64,000 nt of DNA, taken from NCBI GenBank assembly GCA_003255025.1, contig QANY01013209.1, forward strand, positions 310,001 to 374,000. Direction: 5' to 3'. Shown in pieces: positions 36,224-48,900 of this stretch. Both the position numbers and the translations under genes were made by a program. Each line of letters opens with the position of its first letter. Positions within the stretch are counted from its first letter, which is position 1. The DNA is from Datisca glomerata (taxonomy: Eukaryota; Streptophyta; Magnoliopsida; Cucurbitales; Datiscaceae). Below the pieces are notes generated by a model. It was given only the letters and a program-made list of their open reading frames with translations, had not been told where the DNA came from and ran no database searches.

Positions 36224-37335
36224 AGAAAATCTTCATCATATACAGTGGGCTAGGGCGGCTCGGGTGAGCCTGAAAGGAAGAGGCAGACTGGGCTTCGTGG
36301 ATGGCAGTAAGCCAAGACCGGACCGAAACTTAGAAGAATGGGGCATCATGGACAGCCAGGTAATGACCTGGATAACAAATTCAATAGACCCAAAACTCAG
36401 TGAAATTTTTTGTTTTTGTGAAACAGGACAGGAACTCTGGGAAGAAATCCGGAGCAACTATTGTGAACAAAACAATTTTGCGCAAGTCTTTGAACTTAAA
36501 CGAGAGATCTCCCAAGCAAAACAGGGGGACAGATCAGTACCGGAGCTAACCGGGTTTTTAAAATCTAAAGTTCAAAGAACTTGAAACCCTGAGACCGATG
36601 ACCATTGACCTGAAGGAACTCCAAGAACGGGCTGAGCAAGATATGGTTTACCACTTCTTGACGACTCTCGACTCAAGCTACGAAGCATTCCGAGCTCAGA
36701 TCTTGATGTCGACAGAAAAGCCAACTTTTGCCACCGTCTCAGCCATAGTTCAAATAGAAGAAACCAGGCGACGAGTCATGAGTACCAGAGATGAAAAGGG
36801 GGAAGCACTAGCCATGGCGACCCGGGGCTTCCTCCGAAACCCTAACCCTAAGGAAGGGGGAAGACACCGCGGACAACCAAGCGAGCATGTGAGATGCAGC
36901 CACTGCCGAAAGGAAGGACACACCCATGATCGGTGCTGGAATCTGCACCCTCATCTCCGGCAGAACCAGAAAAAGTTCCAGAACGAGCGAGGGAGCTGCG
37001 CGAAGAGTGACAAGCGAGGAGGCTCCGCGAAATACTCACCCTTTTATACCAAGGGTTTTATTGGCGCGAGTCACGGGTCAGGACCCGACCCAGACCGCAG
37101 GGCAAACAAAATAAATGGACCATGTTCGGGTAGTGGGTACCGACCCGACCGAATGGAAGAAATAGACGGATCCGGATCCATTAGAGCAGACCCGTCCCCA
37201 GACAACAACGCACAGATGGCTACACTGCTCAAACAATTCGGAGAATTTTTACGCGATAACCCAGGTTCATCTATTTGCAATACTGTCAATTATTTTTCTA
37301 AATCTGCAAATTTTTGTCACAACTTAGAACACTAG
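36224..37335 (+). pseudogene. Element A gag (N-terminus deleted, one frameshift)
   Basis: It begins abruptly at WARAARVSLKGRGRLGFVDG, the normal position about 30-40 residues into copia gag. One base-level frameshift occurs near 36568-36571 between FLKSK and ELETLRPM. The zinc knuckle CSHCRKEGHTHDRC (36895-36940) is intact (C-x2-C-x4-H-x4-C). A TAG ends the frame at 37333-37335. Confidence 0.85.
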
Positions 37336-40245
37336 ATAATAGACTCTGGTGCCTCTGACCACATGACTTATAACACAAAAAATCTACACAGTCTCACTAA
37401 ATTAGAAAAACCACAACACGTGACGGTAGCCAATGGAAATAAAGTTCCAATTTTTGGCACAGGGTCAACCACACTCTTCACAAAAACCATTAACAACGTA
37501 CTTTGTCTCCCCAATTTTAACTCCAATCTCCTATCCGTCAGTAAAATAACCAAAGACCTAAACTGCAATGTTACATTTTCAACTGACAAAGTAATTTTTT
37601 AGGATCGGGTCACCGGGAGGAAGATTGGTGAAGGGAAATTTAGAAACGGTCTGTACTACTTAGAATATACCGACAAAACATGTTTGGCCACCTCCAGTAC
37701 AGTACAAAAGGACAAATTACTTCATTGGAGATTCGGCCATCCCTCTGACAAAATCCTAAACAAATTACTTGGTTGTAATTCAGACTCTAGCAGTTGCTCA
37801 GTCTGCAAACTCTCAAAACAAACCAGGTTACCTTTTCCACTATCTAGTAGTACGACAAAACGATGTTTTGAATTAATCCATTCTGATGTTTGGGGGCCTG
37901 CCCCAGTTGACTCGTATAATAAATTCAAATATTTTGTTACCTTTATTGATGATTTCTCTCGCACCACCTGGTTATATCTTTTAAAATCAAAAAATGAAGT
38001 CTTCAGTTATTTTCAAGAATTCAACAAGTTAGTCGAAACTCAATTTGAAACAACCATAAAAATCTTTAGGTCTGACAATGGAACTAAATATACTAACAAC
38101 ACCTTTTTTGAGTTCTTTAAACAAAACGGTATACGACATCAAACCACTTGTATCCACACCCCACAACAAAATGGTGTCTCAGAACGCAAAAACCGACACC
38201 TTCTTGAAATGACTAGGGCTCTCCTCCTCCAAAATAACGTACCCAAACGGTACTGGTCAGACGCAATACTTACAGCAACATACCTTATCAATCGATTACC
38301 CAGCGTAAAATTGCATCTGAAAAGCCCTATAGAAATTCTCAAGGGTAGGAAAATTAATCTTGATCACATACGAGTCTTTGGATGTACATGCTACGTACAC
38401 ATTCCAAAAATTGATAAATTGGACAAAACCGCAGTCAAAACCCTATTCTTGGGGTATTCCGCTGAAAAAAAGGGGTATAAATGCTACGACCCAACAAACC
38501 ATAAACTCTACATCTCACGCGATGTACAATTCTTAGAACTAGAATCCTATTACCCAAAGGACTCCGACAACCATAACCACCACAAAACACTTCCGCTACC
38601 TAACAGTATTATTTCCTCCGATATCATAAGACAGGAACAGGATAACACATCAACCACGCCTGAGACAACTACCTCAGGGGGAGCAACTGATGAGGCAGTT
38701 GTCACTGATGAAGCAGTAATCGTAAGAAGATCAACAAGGCAAACTCATCCCCCAGCAAGATTAAAAGACTACGTGTCTCATCAGGTTTTATACCCTATCC
38801 AAAATTTCCTATCTTATGATAAAATCTCTAACAAACACAGGGCATACTTGGGAAAAATTGATGAAACAGATGAGCCAAAGACCTATCAAGAAGCCCAACT
38901 CGACCCTAAATGGAGAAAGGCGATGAATGAAGAACTCCTAGCCTTGGAAAAGAATGAGACTTGGGACATAATCCCACTACCCAGCGGGAAGAAACCCGTA
39001 GGATGTAAATGGGTCTACAAGACCAAATACAACAGCAACGGCACTATCGAGAGATACAAAGCCCGACTAGTTGCCAAAGGCTTTACTCAGACATATGGAG
39101 TAGATTACCAGGAGACGTTCGCTCCAGTAGCAAAAATGAACACAATCCGAGTGCTACTATCCGTTGCCACAAACCTCAACTGGGAACTATATCAAATGGA
39201 TGTAAAAAACGCATTTCTCCAAGGAAATCTGGAAGAAGAAGTATATATGTCCCTACCTCCAGGACACGAGAAAGCAACACACCCATCTCTGGTATGTAGA
39301 TTAAAGAAGGCTATCTACGGCCTGAAACAGTCACCAAGGGCATGGTATGGAAAATTAAGCCTATCTCTTTTAAAGATTAACTTCGTCAAAAGCACGGCGG
39401 ACTCATCTATGTTTGTCAAACACACGAACAACTCCACTACCATCGTTTTAGTCTACGTAGATGACATTATCATCACCGGAAATAACCACAATGAAATATG
39501 GAGTGTTCAAAAATTTCTAAAGGGAGAGTTCGATATTAAAGATCTAGGAAAACTAAAGTACTTCCTAGGGATAGAAATAGCTCACTCGAAGAAGGGATTG
39601 TTTCTATCTCAAAGAAAATATATCTTAGACTTGTTAAAAGAAACAGGCATGATAGGGGCAAAACCTGCTAGCACACCAATGGAAACCAACATAAAAATAA
39701 GACTGAATGATAGCAAACCAATAACTGATATAGGCCAATATCAGAGATTAGTAGGAAAACTTATTTACCTAACGGTCACAAGACCAGATATCACTTTTGC
39801 AGTTAGCGTTATCAGTCAATTCATGCATGCACCCTGCACAAATCATCAGGCAGCCGCAGAAAGGATACTCAGATACCTTAAAGGAACTCCCGGCCAAGGG
39901 ATATGGATGAAGAAAACTGGGGCAAACTTCGTTGCTGGATACACTGACACTGACTGGGCTGGTAGTTACGACAGAAAATCTACAACTGGTTTTTGTGTCT
40001 TTGTAGGTGGGAACTTAGTGACCTGGAAGAGCAAGAAACAAACTGTTGTAGCAAGGTCGAGTGCGGAGGCAGAATACAGAGCCATGGCCTCCACTGCTAA
40101 CGAACTCACATGGATTAGACATCTCCTTCAAGACATGAAGGTTGAGATAAGAAAACCGATAGAGATGCACCAAAGCCCTTGACAAAAATAACCTCCAAAA
40201 AATATTTGACAAGTTAGGTTCGATCAGCCTATACGAACCCAACTT
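37336..40245 (+). pseudogene. Element A pol: protease, integrase, reverse transcriptase, RNase H
   Basis: The protease begins IIDSGASDHMTY just after a TAG. A second TAG is at 37600-37602 (VIF-stop-DRVTG). The rest is open for 832 codons (37684-40182): integrase zinc site HWRFGH...CSVCKLSKQ, catalytic HSDVWGP, FRSDNG and HTPQQNGVSERKNR; reverse transcriptase WVYKTKYNSNG, QMDVKNAFLQGN and VYVDDIIITGN; RNase H DTDWAGSYDRKSTTGF and SSAEAEYRAM. After IEMHQ a deletion removes the end of RNase H, and the last part (KIFDKLGSISLYEPNLRGS) is in another frame. This is the best-preserved pol in the window. Confidence 0.9.
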
Positions 40246-40254
40246 GAGGGGGAG

Positions 40255-40573
40255 TGTTGAAGAAGGAAAAGCTGCAGCCTCAGAAGAAAATCTTCATCAT
40301 AGGCAAAAGAGGGAAGCAGAACAGAGACTTTCCCAAACACAGTGGGTGTCTAACCATTTCTGGTAAAAAATGATTTCAGGCTACAAGTAGGCATCCGTTG
40401 GATTCATAGGAGATCATAGGCAACCGTTAGAATCATTTGTATATATACATCATCCCTCATTGTAAACAAACATAATTTTTCCTTCAATAACAGATCAGAA
40501 CCAGAAAGGTTCATCATCTCTGAAGCTCATCACTTTTCCAAAGATCAGAACCAACAGGTTCATCATTTCTACA
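40255..40573 (+). repeat. 3' LTR of element A
   Basis: 319 bp, TGTTGAAG to TTCTACA. A nearly identical solo copy occurs at 48550-48869. The pyrimidine-rich tail contains two GATCAGAACCA and GGTTCATCAT repeats. Confidence 0.93.
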
Positions 40574-40744
40574 AATATTTGATTTCAGTATTGATTGCAT
40601 CATACCAATTAATGAGTTTCACAACTTACTCTAAACAGTTGAATGATGAAAGATAATATATTCCATCATTTTCCATTCCCATTTCCATGAACAGTTATTC
40701 CGGTAAAAGTATTTTCTTTCTGCTGCAGCTTGATGATTTAAACT
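40574..40744. repeat. Right copy of the direct repeat flanking element A
   Basis: It starts at the last base pair of the 3' LTR of A and runs without a break into the rest of the element B 5' LTR, which begins at 40731. Confidence 0.93.
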
Positions 40745-41118
40745 GTTTAAGAAATGATCTTTTAGCTGGATACTGATCTTTAAACAAGTTAAAGAGGATT
40801 TAGCTTATATACTTAGTTAGTTACAGTTAATTAGCTACTTCATATATAAGTATGTGAGAGCTATCGCAAGACAGGATGATCAGTTTCTTTTATGTTTTGA
40901 TTGAGATAGAAGTTGTAATATGCACTTTTGATTAATTAAAAGGAGATCTTTGGGTGGTGGCTTTCCCGTGGAGTAGACTCTCAAGAATCGAATCACGTAA
41001 AAATCTGTGTTATATTGCTTCTTGTGTTATTTCTCTTCAATTCTGATTATGAACATTCTAGTTCATAATCATATAGGATAAATCTGATTATTGTGAGATT
41101 TTTTTAGTATTCTTACCA
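40731..41118 (+). repeat. 5' LTR of element B
   Basis: 388 bp, TGATGATTTAAAC to TTCTTACCA. It carries TATATAAG near 40842. The 3' LTR has an extra tandem copy of about 32 bp (GATCTTTAAGCAAG) relative to this one. Confidence 0.85.
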
Positions 41119-41122
41119 TAAT

Positions 41123-41134
41123 TGGTATCAGAGC
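41123..41134 (+). promoter_or_regulatory. Primer-binding site of element B
   Basis: TGGTATCAGAGC, complementary to the 3' end of initiator tRNA-Met, 4 bp after the LTR. Confidence 0.85.
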
Positions 41135-41219
41135 TTTCGGTTGCAAGATTCAAATCAAGAAATCAGATTTAATTTTGTCTTTAAATTGAGTCTAAGGTGT
41201 TGATAATTTGGAGATTGAT

Positions 41220-44200
41220 CAACGAAGAACTAATGACTTCTGTAACAGTCAGAGTTGGATCAAGACGCATATACCTAAGTATGACATTGAGAAGTTTGAT
41301 GGGAAAATGATTTTGGGCTTTGGAGAATAAAGATGATGGCGTTGTTGGGAAACATGGGGCTTGATGACGCACTTCTTGGTGAAGAAAAATGTGATATTTG
41401 TTGTCTGCAACAGACAAGGCCAACATCTTGAAGAAGGCACATAATACTATAATCATGAGTTTTAATGACACTATTATGAGAAAGGTGTCTAAGGAAACTT
41501 CTGCAGCATACCTATGGTTGAAATTAGAACAGATGTTCATGACTAAGTCGCTGCCAAATAGGACATATCTCAAGAGAAATTTATATGGCTTCAAGATGGA
41601 TGATGGAAAACCAGTTGAAGAAAATCTTGATGATTTCACAAAGTTGGTCATGGATCTTAAAAATCCTAAAGTAAAGATAGATGATGAAAACCAAGTTGTA
41701 TTTTTCTTGAACTCTCTACCAAAAAAGTTTGAAGCCTTGAAAGATATTTTCACATATAGCAAGGATGTTTTAACTCTTGATGATGTTCTTGGTGCAATCA
41801 GAGCAAAAAACTTTAGTTTGAGGTTGTTAGGGAGGAATCTGGAGTTGGAGAATGATTGACAACTAGGGGAAGACCTAAAAAATATCTGAGATAAGATTAT
41901 CAAAGGAAGAAAAAGTCAGTCAAGATCCAAGTCTAAATCTCAAAAGGAAAAGTTTAAATATTTTCACTGCCATAAAGAAGGCCATATCAGAAGAAACTGT
42001 CCAGAAAGAAAGAAAGAAAAACAAAATAGCTTTAGGAAATACAGTATTCGGTGATGATGGTTATGAAAGCTCAAAACTTCTGGTTATAGCAAGTAAAAGA
42101 AGCACATCAAAATGGGTGCTAGACATTGGCTGCTCTTTTCGCGTGTGTCCAAATCAATCTTGGTTTGACACATATGAACCAATAGGTAGAGGTAAGGTGT
42201 TAATGGGTGATGATACTACTTTAGACATCATTGGTATTTGCACAATCAAAATTAAGATGTTTGATGGGATTATAAGGACACTACAGCATGTCAGACATGT
42301 AGATAGACTTAAGAGAAACCTTATCTCTTTTGGTGCACTTGACAAAGCAGGCTGTAGTTACAAAGGAGAATGGGGAATAATCAAAATTCTTTTGGGTTCA
42401 CTTGTAATAATGAAAATGAATCAAAAGAAATGCATTATGCATTCTTCAAGGGACCACTGTGGTTGGTACATCGGTAATCTTATCAAAAGAATCTGAGGAC
42501 AAAACCAAGCTTTGGCATCTAAGACTGGCTCATATTAGTGAAAATGGGTTAAAGGAGTTGATCAAACAATGAGTACTTGGAGAAGACATAATTAATGCCT
42601 TGGATTTCTGTGAGACTTGTGTGTTAGGAAAAGCTTGTAGAGTTAAGTTTGGAAAAGGACAACATGTCACCAAGGGATCACTAAATGGTACAAGGTATTT
42701 CTTTCTATAACAGATGACTACTGTAGAATAGTTTGGGTTTTCATACTGAAAAATAAGGATGATACCGTCAGAGGTTCATTGAATGGAAAACTTTATTTGA
42801 AAACCCAATTGGAAGGACAGTGAAACACATTAGGACTAACAATGGACTAGAGTTTTGTAATAATCATTTTAATGATCCGCAAGAAATATGACATCAAAAG
42901 ACATTATATTATTGTAAACACTCCACAACAAAATGATCTTGCAGTGAAGATGAATAGGACTCTGATATAGAAGGTAAGATGTATGTTTCTTTATGATAAA
43001 TTTCCTAAGAGTTGTTGAGCAAAGGCTGTAGTTACAGCAGCACATCTTGTAAATAAAAGTCCATCCAGAGACATAGAACTGAAAACTCAAGAAGAGAAGT
43101 GGACTGGAAGAGCTGCAGATTATTCCAAACTGAGAATCTTTTGGTTGTTCAACTTATGCTCACATTAAGCAGGACAAGCTAGCACCTAGAGTTTTAAAGG
43201 GAGTTTTTTTAGGATATCCTGAGAGTGTTAAGGGCTACAAAATCTGGTGCAGTGATAGAAAGACATCAAAATATAATATAAGTAGAGATGTAGTCATTAA
43301 TGAAGCTGAAATGTTGAAACCAAAGAAATAAGCATTTGAGACCTCAAAATCTGATGGTAATGATAGCAGAATTCAGGTCGAGGTGGAATCATAGGATCAG
43401 CATGAGGAAAATTCAAATAAGACTCAAGAATAGCTTGAGAATGATGGAAATCAGGACCTTCATGACTATAACCTGATAAGGGATAGAGAAAGAAGGCAAG
43501 TAAGAGCTCCACAAAGATATGGACATGCTGACATATTAGCATTTGCACTGACAGCTGCGACAAAGATGTTAAATGATGAACCAATATCATTTAGTGTAGC
43601 AATGAGAAGTGCAAATAAAGTCAAATGGACGGCAGCAATGAAATATGAGTATGACTCATAAAAGCGGTTGGTAAGATGTAGATGGATCTTCAAACTCAAA
43701 GAAAGGATTTCAAATGTAGATCCAGTAAGATTTAAAGCCAGGTTGATCGCTAGAGGGTTCACTCAACAAGAGGGAGTTAATTTTATTGAAGTTTTTTCAC
43801 TTATGGTAAAAATATAGCTCCATCAGATCTTACTAGCAATGACAACCAGTTATGACTTAGAATTAGAACAAATGGATGTAAAAATAATATTCTTGCATGG
43901 AGACCTAGAAGAGCAAATTTACATTAGACAACCTAAAGGCTTTGAAATTGAGGGTAAATATGATTGTGTATGTTTACTGAAGAAATCATTTTATGGGTTA
44001 AAGCAATCATCCATACAATGGTATCTAAAGTTTGATGACTTTATGCACAACCGTGGATATATGAGAAGCAAATATGACAATTATGTATACTTCCAAAATA
44101 CCCAAAAGAATTTAGTCATATACATGCTATTGTATGTAGATGATATATTCATTGCCTGTAAACACACATCAGAGATTGAAAAGTTAAAGAAATAACTAAA

Positions 44201-45096
44201 CAGACAAATTGAAGTGAAAGACCTTGACGTTGCTACCAGGATTCCTGGTATCGAAATTGTGTTACAGGAAGATTGGAACCTTAATGCTTCACAAGAAAGG
44301 TACATACAAAAGGTGTTAAAGAGGTTTGGAATGTCTGATGTCAAACCAATAACAACACCAATTGCTGCACATTTCAAATTGTCAAGTAAGCAATCTCCAT
44401 CAACTGAAGAATATAAGAATGAAATGCATGCATTCCATATGTTAATGCAGTAGGAAGCATTATGTATGCCATAATTTTTCCAGACCTGATTTGGCATTTG
44501 CATTAAGTATTGTAAGTCATTTTAAGGAAATCTAGGAAATCAACACTGACAAGCAGTCAAATGGATATTGAGGTACCTAAAGGGAACAACCTCTTATGGA
44601 TTATTGTATAGTGGGGATGAAAAGTCATCAGTTGAGGTACTTATATATGTTGATGCAGACTATGCAAGAGATTTGAATAAAAGAAGATCTACAACTAGGT
44701 ATATTTTTAGTTTGGGAAACAAATACTGTCAGTTGGAAAGCTTCTTTACAGCCCATAGTTGCACTGTCATCAACAGAGACTGAGTATATTGCTATGGTTG
44801 AGGCAGTAAAAGAGGCAAAGTGGTTGAGAGGTATTGGCACAAAGTTAGGGTTGATTCAAGACTCAAACCATAGTAAGTTGTGACAATGAAAGTGCTATAT
44901 ACCTTAGTAGAAATCAAGTATATCATGAAAGAACGTTGATATTAACTTTCATTTTATCATAGATAAAATTGCAAATTGGGCAGTGATCATTAAGATGGTT
45001 TCAACTAAGGACAATGTTACAAATATGTTAACAAAGCCACTACCAGTAGCTAAGTTCAAGGATTATATGAGCTTAGCTAGTATGAAGATCGAATAA
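41220..45096 (+). pseudogene. Element B gag-pol remnant
   Basis: Gag is readable at 41398-41859 (DNTIMRKVSKETSAAYLWLKLE-type block). The zinc knuckle reads YFHCHKEGHIRRNC, with the first Cys changed to Tyr. The protease DSG is changed to DIG (WVLDIGCSF, 42115). Integrase is fragmentary. Reverse transcriptase has LEQMDVKIIFLHGDLEE and LYVDDIFIA (43860-44150), and RNase H survives in pieces (DADYARDLNKRRSTT, about 44655; TEYIAMVEAVKEAKWLRG, in another frame). Multiple stops and shifts make it inactive. Confidence 0.85.
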
Positions 45097-45162
45097 ATCT
45101 GGGAGGAGGGCTACCATCATACAGACTGAAGTTGTGAATCAAGGTGAAGAATTGTTATAGTT

Positions 45163-45488
45163 TGATGATTCAAAACTGTTTAAGAAATGTTCTTTTAGCT
45201 GTCTATTGATCTTTAAGCAAGTTAAAGAATATTTAGCGCTACTGATCTTTAAGCAAGCTTAAGAGGATTTAGCTTATATACTTATTTAGTTACAGTTAGT
45301 TATAATTGACTAGCTACTTCACATATAAAGTATGTGAGAGTTATCTCGAGAGAGGATGATGAGTTCTTTTTCTGTTTTGATTGAGATAGAAGTTGTAATC
45401 TGCACTTTTGATTAATTTAATGGAGATCTTTGGGTGGTGGCTTTCTAGTGGAGTAAATTCTCAAAAATCGAACCATGTCCAATTTTGT
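45163..45488 (+). repeat. 3' LTR of element B, left part
   Basis: Starts TGATGATTCAAAAC and breaks at the chromovirus insertion. The remaining part is 50953-51068 (resuming in TCTGTGTTATATTGC). Confidence 0.88.
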
Positions 45489-45884
45489 TGATATGCCACG
45501 AAGATCTCAGAGAGTGTCCCACTAAGAGCTGTCATTTACACTCCACTTAGATGCACTAACACGACATATTTACCATGCCACATTATTATTATGCTATGTG
45601 TCCACAAGTTTGTTTTCTTAAGGATAGGTCAATTAATTAGTATTTAATTTTGAATAAGATTTTGTATGCTTAATGAACATTAGTTGTTAGTGCCCTATTT
45701 CTTAGGGATATGATCTAAGAATTAGGAGTGATAGTTAATATTCTTATTGTATTTAAATTCTGAATTGTCAATAATGAAGGAAGCTGAATTATTCTAATCA
45801 AATAGTTTGTGGTTTATTCTCGCCCAAAGTAGAAAACTATCTTTATATTAATATTTACAAAGGAGCTTGGACTGGGACCTATTA
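45489..45884 (+). repeat. 5' LTR of element C
   Basis: 396 bp, TGATATGCCACG to ACCTATTA, followed by the primer site. It differs from the 3' LTR by scattered substitutions and small indels. Confidence 0.88.
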
Positions 45885-45906
45885 GTGGTATCATAGCTTC
45901 ATTACA

Positions 45907-48900
45907 ATGTCTACCAATAAGGAAAGAATTGAAATTTTAGAAGCTGGACTTGGAAGCTTGCAAGATAGCTTTAGCCAAATGGAGGTGGGTGTATCAGATA
46001 AGTTTCACTAACTAGAAGACGCCATCCAGAAATTATTAGAATTTCTACTATCTAATCGAGCAGCATCCGCCAGTAACAATTCTGAAAACGTAAATTCACA
46101 TAACGGGCGATTCTACAACACAAAAGAAGATTCACGAGATAACTCTGAAGGAGGATGACAGTTGTTCTCTTCAAGATTGGCCAAATTGGAATTCCCTCGA
46201 TTTTCGGGAGATGACCACACCGAATAGTTTACAAGAGTGGACCAATTCTTTGAGTATCAAGGTGTCATTGGCTTCATTCCATTTAGAGGTGAGGCAAATC
46301 AATTGTGGCAATGGCTAAGAAGATCTCATAAGGAAGAAGGCAAGGAGGTGATTTAAGGAATTTTTCAAGAAAAATTATATGCAAGATTTGGTCCTACTGA
46401 ATGTGAAGACTTTGATGAAGCATTGTCAAAAGTTAAACAGGTGAGCTCCTTACGTGAGTATAAAAAATAATTCGAACGGCTAGGGAATCGGGTATAAGGA
46501 TGGACACAAAAAGCTTTGGTAGGGACATTCATGGGCAGCCTCAAACCAGAAACAGCGGATGGCGTACGAATGTTCAAGCCAAAACCGTTGAAAGAAGCCA
46601 TCAGTCTTGCGCGTATGAGAGATGAGCAGCTGATTCGCAAAAGGCAAGCCACACGATCCTTCAATCGGTCTATTACTGACTTCCCTCCTTCTATAAAATT
46701 CAAGACAGATTCGCCTATGAAAAAGCTCACTTAGGATGAGATGCAGAAGAGAAGAGCACAAAGGTTATGCTTTAATTGCGATGAGAAATTCACACTTGGT
46801 CATAGGCGTGTAAAGGGCAACAACTCCTGCTATTAGAAGGCAACAATGAAGATTCAGATGAAGACATCGAAGGCTCATTGGAATCACAACTGGAAATATC
46901 ACTTCATTCACTATCAGGATGGACAACCTACAAAACCATACGGATGAAGGCAAGCATTGGACCTTGTGAGGTGATTGTGTTGATTGATAGATGGTCTACT
47001 CATAACTTTATTAGTGAGAGAATGGCCGATAATTTGTAACTATCGGTAGTCCCAACCGAACCTTTCAATGCCAAGGTGGCAAATGGGTGGCCATTAAAAT
47101 GCCTAGGGAGAATAAAAAATGTCCAAATTCTACGCTAAGGTATTCCTTTTACCATCACTTTATATTCCTTACCTTTAATTGGGCTGGATTTGGTCTTAGG
47201 TGTCCATTGGTTGGAACAACTGAGAGCGGTGGTCTGTAATTGGAAGTAATTAATAATGAAGTTCCAGTGGCTCAACCAAACTCACAAACTACAAGGAATT
47301 GATACACAATCAATTCAACCAGCGTCAGTGAAAGCTATTTCCAAAGATTTACAACAAGGGAGCTCCATGTTTGCCATCTGCCTTCAATCCACAACTAATC
47401 TTACATCACAAAATGCCAAGCCAGAGATGAAACAATTATTGGACAAGTTTATAGACTTGTTCCAGGAGCCAATACACCTCCCTCCTACAAGAGAAATAGA
47501 TCATCACATCAATTTAAAGGAAGGGATTGAGCCCGTTAATGTGAGACCATACAGGTATGCCTATTGTCAAAAGGCTGAAATTGAAAAACAAGTTCATGAC
47601 ATGTTAAAATTGGGTCTTATAAAAATCTAGCACTAGTCCTTTTGCATCTCCTGTTTTATTAGTAAAAAAGAAAGATGGTTCGGTGATTTTGCACTAACTA
47701 TAGAGCGCTTAATGTTGTAACCATCAAAGATAGATTTCATATTCCTACAGTTGATGACATGCTAGATGAGCTCCATGGAGCTACTTATTTCACTAAACTT
47801 GACTTATGGGCAGGATACCACTTAGTATGAGTACACCCCACAGACATTCATAAAATTGTCTTTTGTACTCATAATGGTCATTATGAATATTTAGTCATGC
47901 CCTTTGGTTTATGTAATGCTCCATCTACTTTTCAATCAATCATGAATTCAATATTTCGACCTTATCTTTGTAAATTTATTCTAGTTTTCTTTGATGACAT
48001 TTTGATTTATAGCCCCAATTAGATCATGCATCTTGAACATGTTCAAAAGGCTTTTGAAATATTAAGGCAACATCAATTTTTTGTCAAACTCAGTAAATGA
48101 GCGTTCGGTCTACAATAATTGGAATACTTAGGGCATATTGTAACTCCTCAAGGAGTTAAGGTATATCAAAATAAAATTAAAACTAGGCTTGATTGGCCCA
48201 AGCCAACTAATGTCTCTGAGTTGCGAGGATTTTGGGGTATTACGGGTTATTACAGAAAATTCGTTCGCAATTATGGTATCATGGCACGTCCTCTCACCAA
48301 CTTCCTAAAAAGGGACACTTCCCGTGGTCAGAAGATCCAGAGAATGTATTCCAAGAACTCCAAAAGGTCATGACTACTACACCAACACTTGCAATGCCAA
48401 ATTTCAGTGAACCATGCTTCAGGGGATGGCATAGGGGTAGTTCTGACTCAACAAGGAAGACCTATCGCATTCATGAGCCAAGCCTTGGGCATCACAAACT
48501 CTCATGGTCTATTTATACAAAAGAAATGCTAGCAATCATTCACGCAATTTGTTGAAGAAGGAAAAGCTACAGCCTCAGAAGAAAATCTTCATCATAGGCA
48601 AAAGAGGGAAGCAGAACAGAGACTTTCCCAAACACAGTAGATGTCTAACCATTTCTGGTAAAAAACGATTTCAGGCTACAAGTAGGCATCCGTTGGATTC
48701 ATAGGAGATCATAGGCAACCGTTAGAATCACTTGTATATATACATCATCCCTCATTGTAAACAAACATAATTTTATCTTCAATAACAGATCAGAACCAAA
48801 AAGGGTTCATCATCTCTGAAGCTCATCACTTCCCAAAGATCAGAACCAGACAGGTTCATCATTTCTACACAATTCAGACATGGATACCATATTTGCTAGG

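Larger units (their letters stand above)
36194..40573 (+). mobile_element. Ty1/copia element A, 4.4 kb, 5'-deleted
   Basis: The left end has only the first 47 bp of the LTR (TGTTGAAGAAGG...), fused inside gag. The right LTR is complete (40255-40573) after the purine tract TTGAGGGGGAG. The coding region is well preserved except for a frameshift, two TAG codons and a deletion near the end of RNase H. The 47 LTR bases are identical to those of the 3' LTR, so the element is young. Its flank is the 171-174-bp repeat rather than a 5-bp duplication. Confidence 0.9.
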
